Below, piece by piece: positions 1 to 5,018 of a stretch of 5,378 bases of DNA; within the stretch, counting starts at the first letter, position 1, and each line of letters starts with the position of its first letter. Made by a program: the position numbers and the translations under genes. Origin of the DNA: Acidobacteriaceae bacterium (lineage in GTDB: Bacteria; Acidobacteriota; Terriglobia; Terriglobales; Acidobacteriaceae); assembly GCA_030042915.1 (NCBI GenBank), contig JASHYS010000149.1, positions 1 to 5,378 on the forward strand. The letters run 5' to 3'. The notes below the pieces were generated by a model, which did no database searches, was not told where the DNA came from, and saw nothing but the letters and a program-made list of their open reading frames with translations.

Positions 1-611
1 GGAGCGATGGTGGTGCCGACAACGCCGATGGCCATGTAAATGTAGGCCTTGTCGTGCCACACGGATTTGGCGGGCAGTTGGACCGTGGCTCGCAGGGACT
101 CGTGCCAGTCGGGTTGAGCGAGAATGCCGGCAAAGATGTAGGCGATGTAAACAAGCGAAGCGGTGAGGAAGATTTTCTCAGTGCTTTTGTAGTCGCCACG
201 CAGCACCAGGATCCAAACCAGCATGCCGCACAGCGGCACAGAGATGAATTTGGAGACATGAAACAAGTGCAATGAGCCGGCGATGCCGATGAACTCAGTA
301 ACCACATTGGTGTAATTGACCACCACCAGCATGACCATGATCAGGAACGTGATGCGCAGGCCAAATTCTTCGCGGATGAGGTCGCTGAGGCCCTTGCCGG
401 TGACCACGCCCATGCGGGCGCACATTTCCTGCACCACGATGAGGGCGATGGTGATGGGAATCATGGTCCACAGCAGGGTGTAGCCGTACTGCGCGCCGGC
501 CTGAGAGTAGGTGAGGATACCGCCGGAGTCGTTATCGACATTGGCGGTGATAAATCCGGGTCCGAGAACGGCCAGAAAAAGCAGGAGCCGGATTCGCCAG
601 CGCTTCCACAT
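1..611 (-). CDS. NRAMP/SLC11-family divalent metal transporter, NRMT-like metal site (partial, C-terminal half missing)
   Basis: The frame runs open off the left edge and gives 203 complete codons of a family usually 400-440 residues long. Translating the minus strand shows the NRAMP TM1 signature GPGFITANVDNDSGG (residues 17-31), then SQAGAQYGYTLLW, a hydrophobic TM2, and QEMCARMGVVTGKGLSDL (61-78), which matches the NRAMP 'RLGvvTGkdLa' segment. TM3 follows with the conserved Glu (E106 in VTEFIGIAG), then TM4-5. The visible part ends inside TM6 at GVVGTTIAP. Family role: proton-coupled import of divalent metals across the inner membrane. The metal site differs from MntH: DPGN reads D28-S-G-G31 and the TM6 Met is A203. 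I infer a link to the NRAMP-related Mg2+ transporters. The start ATG (609-611) is the earliest possible ATG, because the ATG 27 nt upstream meets an in-frame TAG. An AGGA lies 10 nt upstream. The family call is firm; the substrate is inferred. Confidence 0.93.
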   Translation of the reverse strand, partial: MWKRWRIRLLLFLAVLGPGFITANVDNDSGGILTYSQAGAQYGYTLLWTMIPITIALIVVQEMCARMGVVTGKGLSDLIREEFGLRITFLIMVMLVVVNYTNVVTEFIGIAGSLHLFHVSKFISVPLCGMLVWILVLRGDYKSTEKIFLTASLVYIAYIFAGILAQPDWHESLRATVQLPAKSVWHDKAYIYMAIGVVGTTIA

Positions 612-671
612 GCAGTCGTATTCCTACGGTGGATTCATTTTTGAAAGGATTGCGAAAAAGTTTCCTTCCTG

Positions 672-701
672 ACCATAACAGGATGAGCCCGCGGATGCGA
701 A
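672..701 (-). promoter_or_regulatory. Candidate promoter for the NRAMP-like gene
   Basis: On the minus strand a TTCGCA (-35-like, 696-701) and a TATGGT (-10-like, 672-677) are separated by 18 nt. Each matches the sigma-70 consensus at four of six positions. Transcription would start near 665, about 54 nt before the transporter ATG and downstream of the terminator at 713-757. This is a weak call based on consensus matching only. Confidence 0.25.
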
Positions 702-712
702 CCCGGTTTACG

Positions 713-757
713 AAAAAAATCGATGCGCGCGCCCGGTGTGTCACGGCCGCGCCGCAT
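713..757 (-). terminator. Intrinsic (rho-independent) terminator acting on the minus strand
   Basis: Read on the minus strand, the arm at 757-744 (ATGCGGCGCGGCCG) pairs with 735-723 (CGGGCGCGCGCAT) around an 8-nt loop (736-743). This gives 12 base pairs with one bulged G and one G-G mismatch. Three nucleotides later comes a run of seven T (713-719). On the plus strand the hairpin is followed by purines, so it should work in one direction only. It lies about 100 nt upstream of the NRAMP start, on the transporter's own strand. It could stop transcription arriving antisense through the GH172 gene, or act as an attenuator if a transporter promoter lies further upstream. No clear minus-strand promoter upstream of it was found. 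Confidence 0.6.
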
Positions 758-761
758 GGAA

Positions 762-790
762 AGAAAGGGGCACGAACGCGCGCGTACAAT
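762..790 (+). promoter_or_regulatory. Candidate promoter for the GH172 gene
   Basis: TACAAT at 785-790 is a good -10 hexamer (five of six), 39 nt before the chosen ATG. The hexamer 17 nt further upstream (762-767, AGAAAG) is a poor -35. The call rests on the -10 and its position in the divergent intergenic region. Confidence 0.3.
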
Positions 791-814
791 ACGTTTTTCA
801 CCGGCGAGAGCCTC

Positions 815-821
815 GGGAGGG
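815..821 (+). promoter_or_regulatory. Ribosome binding site deciding the GH172 start
   Basis: GGGAGGG lies 8 nt before the ATG at 830. It favours this start over the upstream in-frame ATG at 629, which would add 67 residues of arginine-rich, non-family sequence ahead of a well-formed signal peptide. Confidence 0.7.
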
Positions 822-829
822 ATGGACGT

Positions 830-2014
830 ATGGAACGAATGGATGCAGTAGAAACTCTTCGCGGGCGGCGCAGGCTGCTGGGAGCGCTGGCCACGGCGGG
901 CGGCTTGGCCGCTGCGGGCCTGCCGCCTTGGGGCGCTGAAGGCACGGCGCGGGCCGATCCGCCCGCCGCGCCGGAAACCAATGCGCCGGAGGAGCTGTTT
1001 GCGCTGGCTCGGCTTCGCAGCTACAAAAATCTGCGCTCGTCAAGCTGGGATCGCACCGGCGGCAACGACGACTGGGTGGCCGTGGAACCGGGCCAGGCCG
1101 CCGTGGTGCTCGACGTGGAGGGCGCCGGCGTAGTGACGCACCTGTGGTTCACCATTAACTCGCCCGATCCCATGCACCTGAAGAACCTGGTGCTGCGCGC
1201 GTGGTGGGACGGCGAGAGCACGCCGTCGATCGAAGTTCCTGTGGGCGACTTTTTCGGTCTCGGACTAGGCGAATATTTCGTTTACCAGTCCGCGCTGCTG
1301 GCGGTGGCGCCCGTCAAAGCCCTGAATTCCTATTTCGCCATGCCGTTTGCGAGCGCGGCGCGCATTACGCTGGCGAACGAAGGGACGGTTCGCACGCGGA
1401 ATTTGTATTTTGCCGCGGATTATGTCGCGCTGCCCAGCCTTCCCGTTGGGCTGGGACGTTTTCATGCGCAGTTCCGGCAGGCCACGCCGTGCAGAGGAGT
1501 GGTGAGCGATGGAAAAAACCTGAGCGGCCGCGATAATTACGTGTTTCTTGAGGCGGCGGGCGAGGGACACTTCGTGGGCGTGACGCAGGCCGTGGTGCAA
1601 AACGAAGATGGATGGTTCGGCGAGGGCGACGACATGATCTTTATCGACGGCGCCCAGCTGCCGACGATCAACGGAACCGGGACGGAAGACTATTACAACG
1701 GCGCGTGGGATTTCGGCGGCCAGTCGTTTGCCAATCTTCACCAGGGTGCGCCGTACATCGTGGATCCAGAGCGAATCGGCGGCCGCTATTGCCTGTATCG
1801 CTGGCATATCGAGAGCCCCATCGCCTTCACCAAATCGATCAAGGTGACCATCGAGCATGGCACGGCCAACGACCGGTCTGACAGCTTCTTTTCTGTCGCC
1901 TACTGGTACCAGGCGGAGCCGCATGCAGCGTTTCCGGCCTTGCCCGTAGTGTCTGATCGCGTTCCAAAAGTGTTTGCGGTGGGCGGCGCGAAGGGTGCGG
2001 CGACGGCTGGCTAA
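830..2014 (+). CDS. Tat-exported glycoside hydrolase family 172 (DUF2961) protein
   Basis: This 394-residue protein is close to the usual DUF2961 length. The N-terminus has a Tat-type signal: RGRRRLLGAL (residues 11-20), an Ala/Gly/Leu-rich core and a likely cleavage after ARA (40-42), so it should act outside the cytoplasm. The mature part opens with the family signature SSSWDRTGGNDDW (70-82), then VVTHLWFTI, and later NGTGTEDYYNGAW and IEHGTANDRSDSFFSVAYWYQ, which cover both jelly-roll halves. GH172 enzymes characterised so far act on furanosyl linkages (difructose dianhydride I, D-arabinofuranosides). Their catalytic Glu pair, recalled as E270/E291 in the bifidobacterial enzyme, is 21 residues apart. 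Here E265 (WFGEGDD) and E286 (GTGTEDY) are also exactly 21 apart, so I infer an active enzyme of unknown substrate. An alternative in-frame ATG at 839 is possible. No sugar transporter or other glycosidase is next to it. The family call is firm. Confidence 0.92.
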   Translation: MERMDAVETLRGRRRLLGALATAGGLAAAGLPPWGAEGTARADPPAAPETNAPEELFALARLRSYKNLRSSSWDRTGGNDDWVAVEPGQAAVVLDVEGAGVVTHLWFTINSPDPMHLKNLVLRAWWDGESTPSIEVPVGDFFGLGLGEYFVYQSALLAVAPVKALNSYFAMPFASAARITLANEGTVRTRNLYFAADYVALPSLPVGLGRFHAQFRQATPCRGVVSDGKNLSGRDNYVFLEAAGEGHFVGVTQAVVQNEDGWFGEGDDMIFIDGAQLPTINGTGTEDYYNGAWDFGGQSFANLHQGAPYIVDPERIGGRYCLYRWHIESPIAFTKSIKVTIEHGTANDRSDSFFSVAYWYQAEPHAAFPALPVVSDRVPKVFAVGGAKGAATAG

Positions 2015-2091
2015 CTCTTGCCACAACAATCACTTGTACCCCATGCTTGGTTGCGGCGGCCATGGCCCGCGAAAAATACCGAAGTATCCAC

Positions 2092-2120
2092 TTGACAATT
2101 TTCGGCACGCGTACGATAGT
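2092..2120 (+). promoter_or_regulatory. Sigma-70-type promoter of the SRPBCC-arsR operon
   Basis: A perfect TTGACA (-35, 2092-2097) and GATAGT (-10, 2115-2120, four of six) are separated by exactly 17 nt. They lie 40 nt before the SRPBCC start codon. The -10 overlaps the palindrome at 2116-2139, so a bound repressor would block RNA polymerase. Confidence 0.65.
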
Positions 2121-2139
2121 TAAGTAGTTGCTTAAGTAT
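2116..2139 (+). promoter_or_regulatory. Palindromic operator, probably for the downstream ArsR regulator
   Basis: The 24-bp imperfect inverted repeat pairs at 9 of 12 positions. Its core half-sites are TTAAG (2120-2124) and CTTAA (2131-2135), with outer ATA/TAT. It also contains a direct repeat of TTAAGTA at 12-bp spacing (2120-2126 and 2132-2138). AT-rich palindromes of this size over the -10 region are typical ArsR-family operators. Binding by the local ArsR protein is inferred. Confidence 0.55.
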
Positions 2140-2145
2140 TGGCAC

Positions 2146-2152
2146 AAGGAGG
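2146..2152 (+). promoter_or_regulatory. Ribosome binding site deciding the SRPBCC start
   Basis: AAGGAGG lies 7 nt before the ATG at 2160 and selects it over the in-frame TTG at 2139, which falls inside the operator region. Confidence 0.8.
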
Positions 2153-2159
2153 AACGAAT

Positions 2160-2639
2160 ATGACCACCGCAGAACAAACCACCATTCACAACACATTCGT
2201 CATCGAACGCAACTTCCCCTGGCGTCCGGCGCGAGTATTCTCCGCTTTTGCGCAGCCGGCTCTCAAGCGCCGCTGGTATGCCGAGGGCGGCGATCACCAA
2301 ATCCAGGATTTTCATATGGATTTTCGCGCCGGCGGCAGCGAACAGTTTCGCTATCGCTTCAAGGAGGGCCACCCGATTGCAGGATCGGAAATCTCGAACG
2401 AGAGCATGTATCAGGACATCGTGGACGAGAAACGAATTGTGATGACCTCGCGCATGTCGCTGAACGGGAAGACCATTGTGGTGATGCTGGCGACTTTTGA
2501 ATTTGTGCCGGCGGAGAACGGCACCGATCTGATCCTGACGCACCAGGGGGCCTACACCGATTGGCCGGATGGGGTGAAGATGATTGAAATTGGCTGGCGT
2601 GGGCTTATTGAACGGCTCGCGAAAGAGTTGGCGCAGTGA
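2160..2639 (+). CDS. SRPBCC / AHSA1-type ligand-binding domain protein
   Basis: The 159-residue protein is a single SRPBCC (Bet v1-like, AHSA1 subfamily) domain. Family features appear in order: FVIERNFPWRPARVFSAFAQPALKRRWY (residues 13-40, first strand and helices with the family's 'P.erVF.A.tdp..l.rW' pattern), DFRAGGSEQFRY in the middle strands, IVMTSRMSLNGKTIVVMLATFEF, and a C-terminal helix ending IGWRGLIERLAKELA that closes the hydrophobic cavity. No signal peptide or membrane segment is present, so it is cytosolic. These domains bind hydrophobic ligands or act as small enzymes; nothing here identifies the ligand. It is first in a two-gene operon and overlaps the ArsR gene by 4 nt. SRPBCC-ArsR pairing is a recurrent arrangement, often with arsR first, so the order here is reversed. 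The domain call is firm; the function is unknown. Confidence 0.9.
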   Translation: MTTAEQTTIHNTFVIERNFPWRPARVFSAFAQPALKRRWYAEGGDHQIQDFHMDFRAGGSEQFRYRFKEGHPIAGSEISNESMYQDIVDEKRIVMTSRMSLNGKTIVVMLATFEFVPAENGTDLILTHQGAYTDWPDGVKMIEIGWRGLIERLAKELAQ

Positions 2640-2971
2640 GAAATCGACCTGTCGATATCGATCGGCTGTTTCATGCGCTCGGCGATCCCACGCGACGAGC
2701 CATTCTCGACGGCCTGGTCGATCGGCCGCGATCGGTTTCGCAACTGGCCCAGCCGCTCAAAATCACCGTGACGGCAGTGATGCAGCACCTTGGGATTCTG
2801 GAGGCTGCGAGGCTTGTGCATACAGAAAAGCTTGGACGCGTGCGTACTTGCCGGATTGAGGCGGCCGGTTTTGGCGCACTTGAGCAATGGATTCGCGACC
2901 ATCGCACGGCCTGGGAGCGCAAGCTCGATCGCCTGGGCGAGATGCTTGCCGAAGAGGACGAGATTCGATAG
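2636..2971 (+). CDS. ArsR-family winged helix-turn-helix transcriptional repressor
   Basis: The 111-residue protein has the ArsR signature DIDRLFHALGDPTRRAILDGL (residues 7-27, split by the family's DPTRR turn). A helix-turn-helix follows: SVSQLAQPLKIT (33-44), then recognition helix TVTAVMQHLGILEAARLV (44-61). The wing is HTEKLGRVRTCRI and the C-terminus is a charged dimerisation helix. The metal-sensor ELCVCDL motif is absent and the only Cys is C72, so it probably does not sense metal like ArsR/SmtB. The start is GTG, and its GTGA overlaps the SRPBCC stop, implying translational coupling; no strong separate ribosome binding site is visible. It most likely represses its own operon through the palindrome at 2116-2139, perhaps relieved by a ligand that the SRPBCC protein handles (inference). 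The gene ends 21 nt from the convergent MgtE-like gene. Confidence 0.9.
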   Translation: MRNRPVDIDRLFHALGDPTRRAILDGLVDRPRSVSQLAQPLKITVTAVMQHLGILEAARLVHTEKLGRVRTCRIEAAGFGALEQWIRDHRTAWERKLDRLGEMLAEEDEIR

Positions 2972-2992
2972 CTGGAAGCGAGCCCCCGCGAC

Positions 2993-4261
2993 TCAGATCT
3001 TCTCGCGTAGAAAGCTGATGACCTGTTCGGCCTGGACCACGCCCACCATGCGATTCTGCGAATCGACGACAGGGAGCGCGTGCAGGTTGTACTTGTCGAA
3101 CATTTCGGCAAGCTCGTTTTGTTTCATGTTGGCGGGGCAGGAGAGCACGCGGGGCTCGGCAAGCACGCCCAGGCGCGTTTCCGGCTGCGCCATCACCAGG
3201 CGCGCGAGGGGAACGGCGCCGCGCAGGACGCGCTTTTCGTCGAGCTGGAAAACTTCGGTCACGGTTTCGGGGTCGCCGTCGAAGCTGCGCAGGGCCTGAA
3301 CGGCCTGTGAGACCGTGGCATCGGTGCCGACGTAGACGAATTCCGTCGTCATGACGCCGGCAGCTGAGTTTTCGTCGAACTCGAGCAGCTCCTCAACTTC
3401 CTGCCGCTCCTCCGGCTCCATCTCTTCCAGAATGGCGTCGGACCGTTCTTCGGGCAGCTCAGAAAGCAGATCGGCGGCGGCGCCGGGGTCCATTTCTTCA
3501 ACGATGTCGGCAATGCGCTCCTCGTCGAGCTTTGCCAGCAGCGACTTTTGCAGCTTGGGCTCGACCTCTTCGAGGGTCTCGGCGGCAACCTCTTCGTCGA
3601 GCGAAGTGAAGACCGCCTCGCGCTCGGCAGGAGCCAGGTCCTCGAGAATGTCGGCGAGCTCGGAGGGGTGAATCTCGGCCAGACGCTCGTGCTCAATGCG
3701 CAACTTGACGCGACGGGCGGGATCGGGCTCAATGACGTCGACAAATTGCCAGGGGATGGCGCGCGGGCCGAACTTGCGTGAGACCGATTCCAGCGAGGCG
3801 CGCGGCAAAACGCCTTTGAAGACACGGCGGAAGGCGCCGCGCAGGCCTACTTCCACTTCGACGACGCGCAACAGCTGGGACGGGCCTTGCGGGATCCATT
3901 CCAGATCGACATCGTTGACGCGGACCACTTTGCGACCATTGATGTCGATAATCTGGCGGTCGACGAGGTCCTGCTGCAAATAAAGAAAATTGCTTTCGTC
4001 TTTGAGTGGAGCGAGCGGGCCGGGCGAGCGTAGCTCGAGGGTGCCGGCGGGAGTTTCCAACACTTCCTGGGAGGGAACGAGGGAAAGACCTTGGCGGGAT
4101 TTGAGCACCAGGCCGGCCACTTTGCCGCCATCGGGGCCGGTGGCGACAGCGATATCTTTGAGCTTGCCGCGGAGCTGGCCGCTCGCATCGGTGACCGGCG
4201 TGCCGAGAATCGCCGTCAGGCTGACACGAGTTGCGACGCGCTGCTCGGCTCGCGTGTTCAT
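2993..4261 (-). CDS. Soluble PRC-barrel / MgtE_N / tandem-CBS protein (MgtE sensor domains without the channel)
   Basis: This is a 422-residue cytosolic protein. Residues about 12-75 (TAILGTPVTDASGQLRGKLKDI) and 93-160 (LVDRQIIDINGRKVVRVNDV) look like two PRC-barrel-type beta segments. Residues 194-300 are the very acidic MgtE_N superhelix, from HPSELADILEDL through DPGAAADLLSELPEE to ENSAAGVMTTEFV, matching the MgtE 'DSAGGLMTtEFv' junction. CBS1 spans about 301-357 and CBS2 about 365-422. The protein stops right after CBS2, where MgtE would continue into its plug helix and five membrane helices; no hydrophobic segment is present. In MgtE these domains bind Mg2+ and close the pore. Here I infer a detached Mg2+ (or nucleotide) sensor, possibly partnered with the NRMT-like transporter on the same strand. 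I chose the ATG at 4261 because upstream in-frame codons to the GTG at 4357 lie in promoter-like sequence. No Shine-Dalgarno precedes it, so the start is less certain than the family. Confidence 0.88.
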   Translation of the reverse strand: MNTRAEQRVATRVSLTAILGTPVTDASGQLRGKLKDIAVATGPDGGKVAGLVLKSRQGLSLVPSQEVLETPAGTLELRSPGPLAPLKDESNFLYLQQDLVDRQIIDINGRKVVRVNDVDLEWIPQGPSQLLRVVEVEVGLRGAFRRVFKGVLPRASLESVSRKFGPRAIPWQFVDVIEPDPARRVKLRIEHERLAEIHPSELADILEDLAPAEREAVFTSLDEEVAAETLEEVEPKLQKSLLAKLDEERIADIVEEMDPGAAADLLSELPEERSDAILEEMEPEERQEVEELLEFDENSAAGVMTTEFVYVGTDATVSQAVQALRSFDGDPETVTEVFQLDEKRVLRGAVPLARLVMAQPETRLGVLAEPRVLSCPANMKQNELAEMFDKYNLHALPVVDSQNRMVGVVQAEQVISFLREKI

Positions 4262-4267
4262 GGGATG

Positions 4268-4273
4268 AGTGTA
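4268..4273 (-). promoter_or_regulatory. Candidate -10 element of a leaderless promoter for the MgtE-like gene
   Basis: On the minus strand TACACT ends 6 nt before the ATG at 4261, and no ribosome binding site intervenes. This geometry fits transcription starting at or next to the start codon. No good -35 is visible 16-18 nt upstream, so confidence is low. Confidence 0.3.
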
Positions 4274-4282
4274 GACCCTTAG

Positions 4283-4304
4283 CGCGGGTTTTGCCTTGCC
4301 CGCG
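4283..4304. repeat. Inverted repeat upstream of the MgtE-like gene
   Basis: CGCGGG (4283-4288) and CCCGCG (4299-4304) form perfect 6-bp arms around a 10-nt spacer, just upstream of the candidate -10 of the MgtE-like gene. It could be an operator, but in GC-rich DNA a 6-bp repeat may be chance. Confidence 0.3.
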
Positions 4305-4350
4305 GCGATTCCGAGGTTGCCAATGCGGCTGCCGGTGAGGCCGCGTAACC

Positions 4351-4379
4351 TTGACACAATGAGATGCAGACTTGAAACT
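4351..4379 (+). promoter_or_regulatory. Candidate promoter of the rsbW-like gene
   Basis: A perfect TTGACA (4351-4356) is followed after 17 nt by GAAACT (4374-4379, three of six). The -35 is strong and the -10 weak. The -10 lies inside the inverted repeat at 4371-4395, consistent with a regulated promoter. Confidence 0.4.
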
Positions 4380-4395
4380 TCGAAAGAGGTTCAAG
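4371..4395. repeat. Inverted repeat overlapping the rsbW-like promoter
   Basis: CTTGAAACT (4371-4379) and AGGTTCAAG (4387-4395) are complementary at eight of nine positions, with a 7-nt spacer. The repeat begins 14 nt after the TTGACA. It may be an operator on DNA or a 5' leader hairpin in RNA. Confidence 0.45.
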
Positions 4396-4446
4396 TAGCC
4401 GGGGCGGAGTCAAGGGACTCACTCCTGCGGAGGCGGACGACGGCCG

Positions 4447-4890
4447 GTGAGCGCACCCACCAAAGGAAAACGAAGTTTCCGGCTAAGCTCCACGATGGAA
4501 AGCGTGGGCGAAGTGGAGGCTGCCGCAGACCAGATGGCCACCGAGGCAGGTCTCGACGAGGACCAGCGGTTTCACGTGGCCATGGCGGTGCGCGAGGCGG
4601 CCATCAATGCCGTTCTGCACGGCAACGAATACGATCCGGCCCTGCAAATCGAGGTTTCGTTCGAGATCACGGGCAAGGATTTGATTATCAAGATCGCCGA
4701 CCAGGGGCGGGGATTCGATCCGGAGAAAATACCCGATCCGCTGGCCGAAGAAAACAAGTTGCGCGGCACGGGGCGGGGTATCTTTCTCATCCGGTCGCTG
4801 ATGGATGAGGTACACTTTCGTCAACTGCATCCCGGGACCGAGCTGACGCTGGTGAAACACCTGGCACCGACCGAGGAAAGGACGACCTAG
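4447..4890 (+). CDS. RsbW-type anti-sigma factor / serine-protein kinase (HATPase_c_2)
   Basis: The 147-residue protein is a single GHKL ATPase domain of the RsbW/SpoIIAB type. The N box is REAAINAVLHGNEYD (49-63, with E50, N54 and H58). The G1 box is DQGRGFDP (85-92). The G2 box and ATP lid are LRGTGRGIFLIRSLMDEV (105-122). It ends with a short TELTLVKHL strand. Family role: it binds and inhibits a sigma factor, and phosphorylates its STAS antagonist on Ser using ATP. The likely antagonist is encoded 128 nt downstream on the same strand, a partner-switching arrangement, though no sigma factor is visible here. The start is GTG at 4447; GGAGG at 4429-4433 is 13 nt away, which is long. An in-frame ATG at 4495 would remove the first strand (SFRLSST) that family members usually have, so I keep the GTG. 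The family call is firm; the target is unknown. Confidence 0.92.
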   Translation: MSAPTKGKRSFRLSSTMESVGEVEAAADQMATEAGLDEDQRFHVAMAVREAAINAVLHGNEYDPALQIEVSFEITGKDLIIKIADQGRGFDPEKIPDPLAEENKLRGTGRGIFLIRSLMDEVHFRQLHPGTELTLVKHLAPTEERTT

Positions 4891-4985
4891 CCGGGGCCAG
4901 GCGAGCGGGGTGCGCGGGATCATTCGCTCTCTCCGGATAGAGGGGCGGCCGCAAGATTTCCGCATGCCGGCGGCCGTAAAGATGT

Positions 4986-4991
4986 TATAAC
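4986..4991 (+). promoter_or_regulatory. Candidate -10 element for the STAS gene
   Basis: TATAAC (five of six) sits in an AT-rich patch 27 nt before the GTG start, inside the 128-nt gap after the rsbW-like gene. No matching -35 is seen at 16-18 nt upstream. The long gap and this hexamer suggest the STAS gene may also be transcribed on its own. Confidence 0.3.
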
Positions 4992-5003
4992 CGAGGTACT
5001 GAC

Positions 5004-5010
5004 AAGGAGG
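5004..5010 (+). promoter_or_regulatory. Ribosome binding site deciding the STAS start
   Basis: AAGGAGG lies 8 nt before the GTG at 5019. The ATG at 5011 is directly adjacent to the site and out of frame, so GTG is the start. Confidence 0.8.
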
Positions 5011-5018
5011 ATGTTTCC

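Noticed and set aside
629..829. 67-residue in-frame N-terminal extension of the GH172 protein from an ATG at 629
   Set aside because: It is arginine-rich and unlike the family, contains the minus-strand terminator and a -10-like TACAAT, and places the Tat signal internally. The ATG at 830 has a well-spaced GGGAGGG.
612..829. Metal riboswitch (M-box or yybP-ykoY type) in the transporter leader
   Set aside because: No match to the conserved cores of either class was seen on the minus strand, and the space is short for an M-box. Only the terminator hairpin is supported.
532..981. 149-codon open frame on the minus strand overlapping the transporter start
   Set aside because: It is in a different frame from the clearly recognisable NRAMP protein and reads as arginine/proline-rich shadow sequence.
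1265..2029. 254-codon open frame on the minus strand
   Set aside because: It lies antisense within the GH172 gene, resembles no family, and arises from GC-rich codon structure of the real gene.
2053..2070. Hairpin around GGCCATGGCC after the GH172 stop, considered as a terminator
   Set aside because: The following run is A, not T, on the plus strand, and no T run follows on the minus strand. It is probably a chance GC-rich palindrome.
1839..2543. 234-codon open frame on the minus strand
   Set aside because: It spans the end of GH172, an intergenic promoter and most of the SRPBCC gene antisense; its translation is low-complexity and unrecognisable.
2972..2992. Bidirectional terminator between the convergent arsR and MgtE-like genes
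   Set aside because: The 21-nt gap contains no convincing stem and no T or A run.
4262..4357. 32-residue N-terminal extension of the MgtE-like protein from a GTG at 4357
   Set aside because: The GTG overlaps the TTGACA of the divergent promoter, has no ribosome binding site, and the extension lies before any recognisable domain.
4296..4808. 170-codon open frame on the plus strand
   Set aside because: It overlaps the rsbW-like gene in another frame and shows no family resemblance.
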